The position numbers and the translations under genes were made by a program. From positions 454,444 through 518,443 of the forward strand of contig CAWERW010000002.1 of assembly GCA_963811595.1 (NCBI GenBank): a DNA stretch of 64,000 bases. Direction: 5' to 3'. The notes under the pieces are model-generated. The model did no database searches and was not told the DNA's origin. It saw nothing but the letters and a program-made list of their open reading frames with translations. Source of the stretch: DASQFQ01 sp963811595 (GTDB taxonomy: Bacteria; Actinomycetota; Thermoleophilia; Solirubrobacterales; Solirubrobacteraceae). Below are positions 15,333 to 24,186 of this stretch, one piece after another (positions within the stretch are counted from its first letter, which is position 1; every line of letters starts with the position of its first letter).

Positions 15333-17000
15333 TCAGGCCGCCGCGACGGCGCCGCTCGGTTCCGGGCGACGGCTGAGGAACGCGTCGAGGACCTGCGGAT
15401 CGAAGTGGAGGCCCGACTGGCGCCGCATCTCCGCAAACGCGTCGGCGGCGCTCCACGCGCGCTTGTACGGCCGTGAGTGCGTGAGCGCGTCGAAGACGTC
15501 GGCGACCGCGACGATGCGGCCGGAGATCGGGATCGCGTCCCCCGCGAGCCCCGCCGGGTAGCCGCTGCCGTCCCACTTCTCGTGGTGCGTCAGCGCGATC
15601 TCCTGAGCCAGGGCGAGGAGCTCGAACGCGCTCCCGGAGAGCATCCGCGCTCCCACCGTGGTGTGCGTCTTCATGTGCTCGAACTCATCCTCGGTCAGCT
15701 TGCCGGGCTTGGCGAGCACCGCGTCGGGAATCGCGATCTTGCCGACGTCGTGCAGGGCGGCGGCGAGCGGGACGAGGCGGAGCTGGCCGTCGGCCAGCCC
15801 CAGGCGCTCGGCGATCTTCACCGACAGCTCGCCGACCCGATGCGTATGCCGGCCGGTGTCGTCGTCGTGGAGCTCGGCGGCCGCGGCCAGCCGGGCGAGC
15901 ATCTCGAACTGCGACTGCTCGAGCTCGCGCGTCGTCCGGCGCGCATCGGTGACGTCCTCGATCTGGGTGAAGAGCTGGATGACCTCCTGGCGGTCGTCGC
16001 GGATCGCCGAGACGGCGACGCTCGCCTCGATGATCCGCCCACCGTGGCGCAGGTAGCGGCCCTCGAACCGCCTCGTACCCGTCCCGCCCTGGACGAGCGC
16101 GTCGAGGGCGGCCGCGCCGGTGTGACGATCCTCGGGATGGACGAGAGCGGCGAAGTGCCTGCCCACGAGCTCGTCGGCCGTCTGCCCGAGCATGTTGCAG
16201 ACCGCCTGGTTGACCCGCTCGATGCGGCCGTCGGGCGAGGTGATGACGCTCCCGATCGGCGCCTCCTCGAACGCGACGCGGTCGCGCTCCGCGCGTTCGC
16301 GGTGCCCCGTGACGTCGTGGATGGAGCCGATCGTGAACGTGCGGCCGTCGATCTGCATCCGGCTCATGCCCAGCACCATCGGGAAGGACGAGCCGTCCTT
16401 GCGGCGGCCCGTCGCGTCGCCGTGGTCGCCGGGTCCGACGATCGCGTCGAACCGGCGGCCGATCATCTCCGTCTCGTCGCCGTAGCCGAACAGTCGCAGC
16501 GCCGACGGGTTGACCGACTCGATGACGCCGGTCTCGGTGGCGGTCACGATGGCGTCCGCGACGTTCTCCAGCACCGCCCGCGCGCGCACCTCGCTGTCGC
16601 GGAGCGCGGCATTGAGCTGCGAGAGCTCCATGAAGGTCGAGACCTTGGCCCGCAGCACGTCCGCGAGCACCGGCGTGAACACGAAGTCGACCGCGCCGCC
16701 GGCGTACGCCTCCGCCGTCTCGAGCTCGTCACGCCCGAACGCGGTGACGAAGATGATCGGCGTGAGCTCCGTTCCCGTCGCCTGCCGGATGCGCTTGGCC
16801 GTCTCGTAGCCGTCGGGGCCCGGCCGCGCGTCCATGACGATCACCGCGAACCGCTCGGCCTCCACGACACGCCGGGCAGCCGCCTCGGAGTCCGCGTCGA
16901 CGACCCGATAGCCGAGCGGCGCGAGCATCTCTCGGATCGCTCCGCGCTCCGTCGCGTCGACGCCCACGATGAGGACGGCGCCTGCCTCGGGCACACGCAC
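15333..17000 (-). CDS. REC-PAS-PAS-HD-GYP c-di-GMP phosphodiesterase
   Basis: 555 aa from GTG 17000; TAGTCT lies 7 nt upstream, and an upstream TTG at 17036 is less likely. Receiver domain 8-120 with phospho-acceptor Asp57 (VIVMDARPG), PAS1 ~140-235, PAS2 ~242-355, HD-GYP 370-545 with HD in AALHDVGK (His417-Asp418) and the signature HHEKWDGSGYP (472-482). Degrades cyclic di-GMP to pGpG/GMP under phosphorelay/PAS control. Odd point: the receiver's conserved Lys before Pro is Thr (DFVFTPVL), so signalling may be atypical. No cognate kinase is adjacent. Confidence 0.9.
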   Translation of the reverse strand: MRVPEAGAVLIVGVDATERGAIREMLAPLGYRVVDADSEAAARRVVEAERFAVIVMDARPGPDGYETAKRIRQATGTELTPIIFVTAFGRDELETAEAYAGGAVDFVFTPVLADVLRAKVSTFMELSQLNAALRDSEVRARAVLENVADAIVTATETGVIESVNPSALRLFGYGDETEMIGRRFDAIVGPGDHGDATGRRKDGSSFPMVLGMSRMQIDGRTFTIGSIHDVTGHRERAERDRVAFEEAPIGSVITSPDGRIERVNQAVCNMLGQTADELVGRHFAALVHPEDRHTGAAALDALVQGGTGTRRFEGRYLRHGGRIIEASVAVSAIRDDRQEVIQLFTQIEDVTDARRTTRELEQSQFEMLARLAAAAELHDDDTGRHTHRVGELSVKIAERLGLADGQLRLVPLAAALHDVGKIAIPDAVLAKPGKLTEDEFEHMKTHTTVGARMLSGSAFELLALAQEIALTHHEKWDGSGYPAGLAGDAIPISGRIVAVADVFDALTHSRPYKRAWSAADAFAEMRRQSGLHFDPQVLDAFLSRRPEPSGAVAAA

Positions 17001-17007
17001 TCGGTCG

Positions 17008-17013
17008 AGACTA
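17008..17013 (-). promoter_or_regulatory. Probable -10 (TAGTCT), leaderless, of HD-GYP gene
   Basis: TAGTCT on the minus strand, exactly 7 nt before GTG 17000. It decides between this start and TTG 17036. Confidence 0.5.
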
Positions 17014-17238
17014 CAGGCAGGTTCATCACTACACAAACTTCCCTGATTGAACTAAAGCTTCTTGTACGGGATGCCGACGAAGATTGGAGAGCAGCATTAC
17101 GTCAACCAAGGCGCTTCCCCGACAAAGGCACCCCCGTCGTGAGACGGGTCCGCAAAGTCACGGGACTCCAGCACGGAGTCAGCCGGACCACCGAAGGAAT
17201 CTCGGGAGCTCGCCGCCCGAGATCACTGAGGTCGCCCG

Positions 17239-17748
17239 ATGCGCCAGTCCACCACCCGCCGGCTCCGCCGGTTCGCAGTTCCCCTCGTCGCCGCCTGCAC
17301 CCTCACCGGTGCGGCCGCCTCGACGCCGGCCATGGCCGCCGCGCCCTGCGCGAGCACCCTCTGCCACATCAACGCCCAGCGCACCGCCCACGGCCTGCGC
17401 CCGCTGCAGAGCGACGCGCGCCTCGAGCGCGCTGCCCGCCGCCACTCGCAGGACATGGTCGACAAGCGCTACTTCGCCCATGAGTCCCGGAGCGGTGCGC
17501 GCTTCAGCGCCCGCATCGCCCGCACCGGCTGGATGAACGGCCGCGCCAGCTGGAGCGTCGGCGAGAACATCGCCTGGGGCAGCGGCAACCAGGCCGCCCC
17601 CCGCGCGATCGTCGCCGCCTGGATGCGCAGCGCCGGCCACCGCAAGAACATTCTCAGCTCACGCTTCCGCGTCATCGGCGTCGGCATCGTCCGCGGTGCG
17701 CCCGTCGGTGGCGGCGGCGCCACCTACACGACCGACTTCGGCAGCTGA
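17239..17748 (+). CDS. Secreted CAP-domain (SCP/PR-1-like) protein
   Basis: 169 aa. Signal peptide: RRLRRF basic start, hydrophobic AVPLVAACTLTGAAAST, cleavage near AMAAAP. CAP domain with CHINAQRTAHGLRPL, the helix LERAARRHSQDMVDKRYFAH (metal-site His), SVGENIAWG and AWMRSAGHRKNILSSRF, ending in the expected VGIVRG strand. CAP proteins of bacteria are extracellular, of mostly unknown role. The 200 bp upstream (17037-17238) hold no recognisable gene or promoter I can defend. Confidence 0.88.
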   Translation: MRQSTTRRLRRFAVPLVAACTLTGAAASTPAMAAAPCASTLCHINAQRTAHGLRPLQSDARLERAARRHSQDMVDKRYFAHESRSGARFSARIARTGWMNGRASWSVGENIAWGSGNQAAPRAIVAAWMRSAGHRKNILSSRFRVIGVGIVRGAPVGGGGATYTTDFGS

Positions 17749-17767
17749 CACGGAGCCGCCGCGCGGT

Positions 17768-17773
17768 TAGAGT
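17768..17773 (+). promoter_or_regulatory. Probable -10 (TAGAGT), leaderless, of M35-like protease gene
   Basis: TAGAGT ends 6 nt before ATG 17780; no Shine-Dalgarno. Confidence 0.5.
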
Positions 17774-17779
17774 CGCGCC

Positions 17780-18469
17780 ATGGCCGCCGCGAGCCACGGT
17801 GAGCGGGTCGAGGCCCGCGCGACCGCGGAGCCGGCCCCGCTGCGCCCGGCGGCCGCACCCGGTGGTGCCGGGCTGGCCCAGACGATGCTCGCGCTGCAGC
17901 GCACGGCGGGCAACCGCGCGGTCGCCCAGATGGTCGCCCGCACGGTCACGTTCGACGAGTGCTCCTCCAGCCAGGAGAGCCGGGTCCTCAGCGCCCACAA
18001 CAAGGCCAACCGCATGCTCAACACCGCGCTGCGCAAGACCAACGACTACGACGGCACCGACCCGGCCGAGGTCCACACCGCGCTGGCGAAGCACTTCAAC
18101 TCGACCTCCACGTTCGTCGCCGGGCTCGTCGCCACCAACATCAGGAACCTCAAGAGCGAGATGGACTGGTCGTTCGACCCGCAGTACGAGTGCCAGTCCG
18201 AGCAGGACGACTCCGTGCTCGCGTGGGTGCCGTGGTGCATACCGGGCGCCGACATCGAGGTCTACCCGCTCTGGTTCACGAAACGGGACGGCACGCAGCG
18301 CGATCTCCACTCGCAGGCGTCGACGTTCATCCACGAGTGGTTCCACAAGTACGGGTGCAAGCTCGACGTCGGCTACTCGCACGAGGACGACTACGGCGAG
18401 CACTCGACGTTCCGGCAGCTCCTCAACGCCGACTCGTTCGGCGAGTTCATCCACGACGTGACCAGCTGA
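17780..18469 (+). CDS. M35/aspzincin-like metalloprotease with eCIS-type N-terminal tag
   Basis: 229 aa, no signal peptide. Residues 38-52 (ALQRTAGNRAVAQMV) match the 'LQRxxGNxAVxxL' element found near the N-terminus of proteins encoded with DUF4157/extracellular contractile injection systems. The C-terminal domain carries HEWFHKYG (zinc ligands His185, His189; catalytic Glu186), EDDYGE with candidate third ligand Asp203/204 in the aspzincin D-x-x-Y-G context, and LLNADSFGEF (214-223), the N-A-D-S-[YF] signature of M35 lysine-specific/deuterolysin-type peptidases. Predicted toxin or effector peptidase. No eCIS structural genes are in the window. Confidence 0.78.
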   Translation: MAAASHGERVEARATAEPAPLRPAAAPGGAGLAQTMLALQRTAGNRAVAQMVARTVTFDECSSSQESRVLSAHNKANRMLNTALRKTNDYDGTDPAEVHTALAKHFNSTSTFVAGLVATNIRNLKSEMDWSFDPQYECQSEQDDSVLAWVPWCIPGADIEVYPLWFTKRDGTQRDLHSQASTFIHEWFHKYGCKLDVGYSHEDDYGEHSTFRQLLNADSFGEFIHDVTS

Positions 18470-18480
18470 GCCGGCTTCGG

Positions 18481-19623
18481 GTGGAGCTGCTGAGCCTGGG
18501 ACTCGCGGGAACGTCCCGCAAGCCGCACGAGCACCGCCTGCCCGTCCATCCCGCCCATCTGGAACGCATCGAGGCGCCGCTGCGGGAGCGGATCTTCCTC
18601 GAGCGCGGCTACGGCCGGCGCTTCGGCGTCACCGACGAGCAGCTCGCGCAGCACGTCGGCGGCGTGCGCTCCCGCGAGCAGCTCGTCGAGGAGTGCGACG
18701 TCCTCGTGCTCCCCAAGCCGTCGCCCGAGGACCTCGCGGCGATGCCGGAGGGCCGGACGCTGTGGGGCTGGCCCCACTGCGTCCAGGACGAGCAGATCAC
18801 CCAGGTCGCGATCGACCGCCGCCTGACGCTGATCGCCTGGGAGGCGATGAACCACTGGACCCGCGAGGACCACTTCAGCCTCCACGTCTTCCACAAGAAC
18901 AACGAGCTGGCCGGCTACTGCTCGGTCCTCCATGCCCTGGCGCTGACCGGCGCCACGGGGGCGTTCGGGCGGCGCCGGCGGGCCGCCGTGATCGGCTTCG
19001 GCGCCACCGCCCGCGGCGCCGTGAACGCGCTGCTCGCGCTCGGCGTGCACGACGTGACGGTGCTGACGCTGCGCGACGTCGCGGCCGTCGCCGCGCCGAT
19101 GGCGCCGGCGCGGCTGGTCCCCCACGAGCGCGACCCGGAGCACCCGGGCCGCACGCGCGTGCTCAGCGGCTCGAGCCGCGTGCCGGTCGCCGAGGCGCTG
19201 GCCGAGTACGACATCGTCGTCAACTGCGTGCTGCAGGACCCCGACGACCCGCTGATGTTCGTGCTCGAGGAGGAGCTCGGCCGGTTCGCCTCCGGGAGCC
19301 TCTTCATCGACGTCTCCTGCGACGAGGGCATGGGCTTCGACTGGGCGCGCCCGACGTCGTTCGCCGATCCGATGTTCACCGTCGCGAACGGCGTGCGCTA
19401 CTACGCGGTCGATCACAGCCCGTCCTACCTGTGGGACGCGGCGACGTGGGAGGTCAGCGAGGCGCTGATGCCCTTCCTCGCCACCGTGATGGCGGGCCCA
19501 GAGGCCTGGAACGCCGACCCGACGATCCGCCGGGCGATCGAGATCGCGCAGGGGGTCGTGCAGAACCCCAAGATCCTCTCGTTCCAGTCGCGCTCGGCGA
19601 CCTATCCGCACGAGAAGCGCTGA
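18481..19623 (+). CDS. N5-(carboxyethyl)ornithine synthase / alanine dehydrogenase-like enzyme
   Basis: 380 aa from GTG 18481, 11 bp after the protease stop. AlaDH/PNT superfamily: the N-terminal catalytic segment includes LGLAGTSRKPHEHRLPVHP and CDVLVLPKPSPED; the Rossmann fold is AAVIGFGATARGAV (168-181) with GxGxxxxG; DIVVNCVLQDP follows. Closest named activity is CEOS, which reductively couples pyruvate to an amino acid with NADPH, but substrate assignment is uncertain. Separated from the protease by only a short gap, so possibly cotranscribed. Confidence 0.78.
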   Translation: MELLSLGLAGTSRKPHEHRLPVHPAHLERIEAPLRERIFLERGYGRRFGVTDEQLAQHVGGVRSREQLVEECDVLVLPKPSPEDLAAMPEGRTLWGWPHCVQDEQITQVAIDRRLTLIAWEAMNHWTREDHFSLHVFHKNNELAGYCSVLHALALTGATGAFGRRRRAAVIGFGATARGAVNALLALGVHDVTVLTLRDVAAVAAPMAPARLVPHERDPEHPGRTRVLSGSSRVPVAEALAEYDIVVNCVLQDPDDPLMFVLEEELGRFASGSLFIDVSCDEGMGFDWARPTSFADPMFTVANGVRYYAVDHSPSYLWDAATWEVSEALMPFLATVMAGPEAWNADPTIRRAIEIAQGVVQNPKILSFQSRSATYPHEKR

Positions 19624-19629
19624 TCTCAC

Positions 19630-20035
19630 CCAGCGCCGCGTGCGCGGCGGCGCGGCCGGCCTCCAGCCCGGCGCGGATGGTGGCCATGTCGCGCTCGAGC
19701 CGGCTCGGGACCGCGGAGTCCGGCGCGGGCCGGATCGAGTGGATCGACGGCTCGCGCGCCGGGTCGGCGTCGTGCTCGGCGAGCAGCGCCTCGTCGGCGC
19801 GCTCGCGCTCGACGCGCGTGCGGAACGCGGCCTCGAGCGCCGGTGAGACGCGGCGCAGCGCCCGCCCCGTGAGCGTGCCGCTCACCCGCCCCGGCGGGGT
19901 GACCGCCTCGCCGGCGCGGCGCGAGCGCAGGACGAGCACGTGCGTCGCGCCGTCGGCCAGCGCGGCGCGCGAGCGAAGCGGTCGGCAGGCCGCTCGCGCA
20001 GAGCGGCCGCCACCGGGTGCGTCAACGGCGGCGCG
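19630..20035 (-). pseudogene. 5'-truncated, frame-broken patatin-like phospholipase remnant
   Basis: Minus-strand reading gives ALADGATHVLVLRSR, then ALRRVSPALEAAFR and SRLERDMATIRAGLEAGRAA, which is the C-terminal third of actinobacterial patatin-like phospholipases. The N-terminal part with GxSxG nucleophile and DGG motif is absent: an intact small gene (20022-20366) occupies that place. Sequence just upstream (ALRERPADRFAR) lies in a different frame. Only ~125 residues remain and the frame runs on into the convergent gene without a natural stop. Confidence 0.5.
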
Positions 20036-20366
20036 AGAACGAGAAGTTGACGCCCACGATGCCCGCCCAGACGACGAGCATCCCGACGACCCCGCCCTGC
20101 TCGGCGGCGATCGCGGTGATCGGGATACCGGTGCCGAGCGAGATGATCGAGAGCGCGAGCTGCTCGCCCCGGCCGTCGCCCCTCCAGGGCTCGGGCTCGG
20201 GCTTGGGCTGGCGGGCCGGCTTCGGCCCGGACGCGCGCGCCTCCGCGGCGGCCTCGACGCGATCCAGGAACGCGTCGATGACGGCCGGCTCCATCTCCTC
20301 GCCGAGCTCGCGCCGCGCCTCGACCAGGGAGTCGACGTCCTCGCGTGTCATGCGGTGCGGCGGCAC
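20022..20366 (-). CDS. Conserved small two-TM protein
   Basis: 114 aa from GTG 20366, 6 nt after the hexamer TAAAGT; an internal ATG at 20351 is possible. N-terminal amphipathic helix TREDVDSLVEARRELGEEMEPAVIDAFLDRVEAA, a Pro/Lys linker, then two hydrophobic segments (ALSIISLGTGIPITAIAA and GGVVGMLVVWAGIVGVNF) and an RRR end. This architecture is widespread in Actinobacteria but has no assigned role. Confidence 0.75.
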   Translation of the reverse strand: MPPHRMTREDVDSLVEARRELGEEMEPAVIDAFLDRVEAAAEARASGPKPARQPKPEPEPWRGDGRGEQLALSIISLGTGIPITAIAAEQGGVVGMLVVWAGIVGVNFSFSRRR

Positions 20367-20372
20367 GCGCCG

Positions 20373-20378
20373 ACTTTA
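20373..20378 (-). promoter_or_regulatory. Probable -10 (TAAAGT), leaderless
   Basis: TAAAGT on the minus strand, 6 nt before GTG 20366. Confidence 0.5.
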
Positions 20379-20389
20379 CCGCCCGCGGG

Positions 20390-21898
20390 CTAGCCGCTCG
20401 ACCCGTAGCCGCCGCCGCCGGGCGTGCGCACGACCACGACGTCTCCCTCCGCGAGCTCGCGGGCGGCCTTCGGGGGCAGCTCCTCGTCGTTGAGCAGGTT
20501 CTCCCCGCACGCGCCGTCGCCGCCGCCCTCGCGCCCCTCCGGGGCGTGGCGGCGGCGGTCCGTGAGCAGGTTCAGCGTCGCCGGCTCGAGCACGCGCACG
20601 GCGCGCTCGACGCCGTCCCCGCCCCGGTGCTCGCCGTCGCCGCCGGAGCCGTCGCGCAGCTCGTAGCGCTCGACGCGCATCGGGTACTCGAGCTCGAGCG
20701 CCTCGATCGGCGTGTTGAGCGTGTTCGACATCCCGACGTGCACGCCCGACGGCCCGGGGCCGGAGGCGCTCGCGCCCTGGCCGCCGCCGATCGTCTCGTA
20801 GTAGGTCCAGCCCTGGCCGCCGATGATCAGGTTGTTCATCGTGCCCTGGCCCTGGGCCGGGAGCTCGACGGCCTGGCCGAGCGCGGCGAGCACGGCGTCG
20901 GCGATCGCCTGCGAGGTCTCGACGTTGCCGGCCACGACCGCGGCCGGCGACTGCGCGTTGACCACGGAGCCCTTCGGCGCCTCGATGCTCAACGCCGCGT
21001 AGGTGCCCGCGTTGGCCGGCACGTCGGAGGGCAGCAGGGCGCGCAGCGCGAAGTAGCACGCCGAGCGGGTCACCGACAGCGGGCAGTTGACGTTGCCCGC
21101 CACCTGGTCGGCGGTGCCGGAGAAGTCGATCGACAGCGCGTCGCCGTCGACGGTGACCGCCACCGCGATCCGCACGTCGTCGTCGGAGACGCCGTCGCCC
21201 TCCATCGCGCGCTCGGCCTCGTAGGTGCCGTCGGGGACCTCGCGCAGCGCCTCGCGCGTGCGCCGCTCGGCGTACGCGACGACCTCCTCGAACGCCTGCT
21301 CGACGACGTCGCGCCCGCGCCGCTCGACGAGCTCCTCCAGCCGCCGCCCCGCGAGCCGGTTGGCCGCGGTCTGCGCGCGCAGATCGCCGCGGCGGATGGC
21401 GGGCGTGCGCACGTTGGCGAGGATCAGCTCGAGCACGTCGTCGCCGAGGCGCAGCGGCGGGATCACGATCCCCTCCTGGTAGACGTCGGTCGAGTCGGCC
21501 GGCATCGAGCCCGGGCGCATCCCGCCGACGTCGGAGTGGTGGGCGCGAGTGACGGCGTAGGCGAGGATGTCGCCGTCGACGGCGAGCGGCGAGACGAGCG
21601 TGATGTCGGGCAGGTGCGTGCCGCCGCGGTAGGGGTCGTTGACGATCCAGACGTCGCCGACCTCGGGCTCGTGCTCGATCACCGCGGCGACCGCCTCGGG
21701 CATCGCGCCGAGGTGGACGGGGATGTGCTCGGCCTGGGCGACCATCGCCCCGGACGCGTCGAACAGCGCGGCCGAGCAGTCGCGGCGCTCCTTGATGTTG
21801 GAGGAGTAGGCGCCGCGGATCAGCACCGCTCCGGCCTCCTCGGCGATGCCGGAGAGGGCGCTCGCGAGCACCGAGAGCGTGACGGGGTCGAGGCTCAA
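20390..21898 (-). CDS. Hydantoinase B / oxoprolinase subunit (HyuB-like)
   Basis: 502 aa from TTG 21898, which overlaps the HyuA stop as TTGA. HyuB-type landmarks: N-terminal LDPVTLSVLASALSGIAEEAG, YSSNIKERRDCSAALFD, and the C-terminal glycine-rich TPGGGGYG. Together with HyuA it hydrolyses cyclic amides (hydantoins, 5-oxoproline) or carboxylates ketones in an ATP-dependent reaction; substrate cannot be read here. Confidence 0.9.
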   Translation of the reverse strand: MSLDPVTLSVLASALSGIAEEAGAVLIRGAYSSNIKERRDCSAALFDASGAMVAQAEHIPVHLGAMPEAVAAVIEHEPEVGDVWIVNDPYRGGTHLPDITLVSPLAVDGDILAYAVTRAHHSDVGGMRPGSMPADSTDVYQEGIVIPPLRLGDDVLELILANVRTPAIRRGDLRAQTAANRLAGRRLEELVERRGRDVVEQAFEEVVAYAERRTREALREVPDGTYEAERAMEGDGVSDDDVRIAVAVTVDGDALSIDFSGTADQVAGNVNCPLSVTRSACYFALRALLPSDVPANAGTYAALSIEAPKGSVVNAQSPAAVVAGNVETSQAIADAVLAALGQAVELPAQGQGTMNNLIIGGQGWTYYETIGGGQGASASGPGPSGVHVGMSNTLNTPIEALELEYPMRVERYELRDGSGGDGEHRGGDGVERAVRVLEPATLNLLTDRRRHAPEGREGGGDGACGENLLNDEELPPKAARELAEGDVVVVRTPGGGGYGSSG

Positions 21899-23832
21899 CG
21901 CTCGAGCACCAGCGTGCCCGTCGAGTCGACCGCGCCCGACCAGCCGGGCCGCACGACGCAGGTCGCCTCGGCGAACTCCACGATCGCCGGCCCGTCGACC
22001 GCGAAGCCCTCGCCCATGCCGGCGCGCCGGTAGACCGGCACCTCGCTCCAGTCGCCGTCGAAGTTCGCCTTGCGCTTGCCCGCGTCGGCGTCGCCCTCGG
22101 CCTCCTCGGCGGCGAGCTCGGGCTTCTCGACCGGCAGCGTCGCCACCACGCGCGCGTTGACGAGCTCGACGTCCTCGCCCTCCATGCGGTAGCCGTAGCG
22201 GCGCTCGTGCGCCTCCGCGAAGCGCTCCTGCACGCCGTCGAGGTCATCGGCCTCGACCGTCAGCTCGAACGACTGCCCGCGGTAGCGCAGGTCGGCGCGG
22301 CGGCGCAGCTCAGGGCCGTCGAGGTCCTCGCCCGCCTCGGCCTCCATCGCCTCGAACGCCCCGACCGCGTCGTCGCCGCCCAGCAGCGGGCGCACGTAGT
22401 CGCGGCGGACGTCGGACATCGCGAGCCCGAGGGCGCTCAGCACGCCGCCGGCGCGGGGGACGAGCACGGCCGGGATCCCCAGCTCCTCGGCGAGCGCGCA
22501 CGCGTGCAGGCCGCCGGCGCCGCCGAACGCGACGAGCGCGAACTCGCGCGGGTCGAGCCCGCGCTCGACCGAGATCACCCGCAGCGCGCGGCCCATCTCG
22601 GCGTTGGCGACGCGCACGACGCCGAGCGCGGTCTCGAGCGCGTCGAGGCCGAGCTCCTTGCCCAGCGCCGCGAGCGCGCCCTCGGCGCTCTCGGCCGACA
22701 GCGTCAGCTCGCCGCCCAGCTCCGCGCCGTCGCCGAGGTAGCCGAGCAGCAGGTTGGCGTCGGTGACCGTCGGCTCCTCGCCGCCCTTGCCGTAGGCGGC
22801 CGGGCCGGGGTCGGCGCCGGCCGAGCGCGGGCCGACGCGCAGCGCGCCGCCCGGGTCGGCCCACGCGATCGAGCCGCCGCCGGCGCTGACGGTGTGGACG
22901 TCGACCATCGGCAGCTTGATCGGGACGCCCGCCACCACGGACTCGGTCGTCGTGCTCGCCTCGCCGCCGAGCACCGGCGCGACGTCGGTGCTCGTGCCGC
23001 CCATGTCGAACGTCAGCACGTCCTCGTAACCGCTCGCCCGCGCCACGTGCGCCGCGCCCACGACGCCGCCCGCCGGGCCGGAGAGCACGCAGCCGGCGGC
23101 CTGGCGCGCCGCCTCCTCGACGTCGATGACGCCGCCCGAGGACTGCATGACGAGCGGGGCCGGCACGCCGGCCTCGTCGGCCCCGCCCGCGAGCCGCTCG
23201 AGGTAGGCGGCGAGCTTCGGGCCCAGGTAGGCGTCGGCGACCGTGGTGGAGAAGCGCTCGTACTCGCGGAACTCGGGCAGCACCTCGCTCGACAGCGAGA
23301 CGTGGACGTCGCCGAGCGCCTCGCGCACCGCCTCGCCGACGCGCTGCTCGTGCTCGGGGTGCAGGAACGCGAACAGGAGGCAGACCGCCACGGCGTCGAC
23401 CTCGGCCTCGCGCAGCGCGTCGACCGCCTCCTGCACGCTGGCGTCGTCGAGCGCCTCGATCTCGCCCTCCGGGCCCATCCGCTCGCGCACGGTGAAGCGC
23501 AGGTCGCGCGGGACGAGCGGCTCCGGCCGCCGCTCGGCCAGGTCGTAGAGCGCGGGGCGGTCCTGGCGGGCGAGCTCGATGAGGTCGCGGAAGCCGGCGG
23601 TCGTGACGAGCGCGGTGCGCGCGCCGCGGCGCTCGAGCAGCGCGTTGGTGGCGACCGTCATGCCGTGCGCGAACGCGCTCACGGCGCCCGCGTCGACCCC
23701 TTCGAGCGCGTGCAGCACGCCCTCCGACTGGTCAGACGGCGTACTCGGGACCTTCCCGGTCACGACGCCGCGATCAGTCAGGATGACTAGATCAGTGAAA
23801 GTTCCCCCAACATCGACCCCAACCCTGCTCAT
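21895..23832 (-). CDS. Hydantoinase A / oxoprolinase subunit (HyuA-like)
   Basis: 645 aa from ATG 23832, preceded by AAAGGG at a proper distance; upstream codons are not conserved. ASKHA-type ATP site VGVDVGGTFTDLVIL (3-17), a second phosphate motif in FDMGGTSTDVA, and FGGAGGLHACALAEELG. ATPase partner of the following HyuB subunit (4-nt overlap). The leader DNA contains CTTGT-N10-ACAAG (23887-23906), a possible but weak operator. Confidence 0.9.
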   Translation of the reverse strand: MSRVGVDVGGTFTDLVILTDRGVVTGKVPSTPSDQSEGVLHALEGVDAGAVSAFAHGMTVATNALLERRGARTALVTTAGFRDLIELARQDRPALYDLAERRPEPLVPRDLRFTVRERMGPEGEIEALDDASVQEAVDALREAEVDAVAVCLLFAFLHPEHEQRVGEAVREALGDVHVSLSSEVLPEFREYERFSTTVADAYLGPKLAAYLERLAGGADEAGVPAPLVMQSSGGVIDVEEAARQAAGCVLSGPAGGVVGAAHVARASGYEDVLTFDMGGTSTDVAPVLGGEASTTTESVVAGVPIKLPMVDVHTVSAGGGSIAWADPGGALRVGPRSAGADPGPAAYGKGGEEPTVTDANLLLGYLGDGAELGGELTLSAESAEGALAALGKELGLDALETALGVVRVANAEMGRALRVISVERGLDPREFALVAFGGAGGLHACALAEELGIPAVLVPRAGGVLSALGLAMSDVRRDYVRPLLGGDDAVGAFEAMEAEAGEDLDGPELRRRADLRYRGQSFELTVEADDLDGVQERFAEAHERRYGYRMEGEDVELVNARVVATLPVEKPELAAEEAEGDADAGKRKANFDGDWSEVPVYRRAGMGEGFAVDGPAIVEFAEATCVVRPGWSGAVDSTGTLVLER

Positions 23833-24186
23833 GTGCAGCCCTTTACCACAGTCTTGGCTCTGGGACACGGTTTGCTTTCTTCCGGTCTTGTCCAAGAACG
23901 CACAAGCGCCCTGTGCGAGAAATCACCCGCTTTTTGCGAATGCCGAGGGTGGTTGAGCGTTGCACGGATGCGCGTGGACTGACTACGGTTCGCAACCGGT
24001 CGACACGCCACACGCGAGTCGGGGAGAGAGGGGAACAGCAGGCTAGGACTCGGACGGAGAGCCGCCAGGAGGCGGCGGTTCTGCCGGTGCCTGGTTTCGC
24101 TCTCGCGCCGCATCGCGCGTGCCGAGGGCCGCGTCATACAAACGATTCTCGGCTCGTCGGGAGAGGATGAGCCGCGGGGAGGTTCA
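23833..24186. other. Intergenic region between divergent hyuA and IHF-like genes
   Basis: 354 bp without a supported gene. It holds the hyuA Shine-Dalgarno, an imperfect inverted repeat (23887-23906) and a candidate sigma70-type promoter for the IHF-like gene (23960-23989). That would give a ~190-nt untranslated leader, for which I see no recognisable riboswitch. Confidence 0.5.
23960..23989 (+). promoter_or_regulatory. Candidate promoter TTGCAC-N18-TACGGT of IHF-like gene
   Basis: -35 TTGCAC at 23960-23965 and -10 TACGGT at 23984-23989, 18-bp spacer. Located upstream of a Shine-Dalgarno-bearing gene. Confidence 0.35.

Noticed and set aside
23887..23906. CTTGT-N10-ACAAG inverted repeat as operator of hyuA
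   Set aside because: Only 5-bp arms; could be chance. Mentioned but not listed as a feature.
23913..24170. 85-codon plus-strand reading frame upstream of the IHF-like gene
   Set aside because: Arg/Thr-rich with no conserved pattern or Shine-Dalgarno; lies in the promoter region of the adjacent gene.
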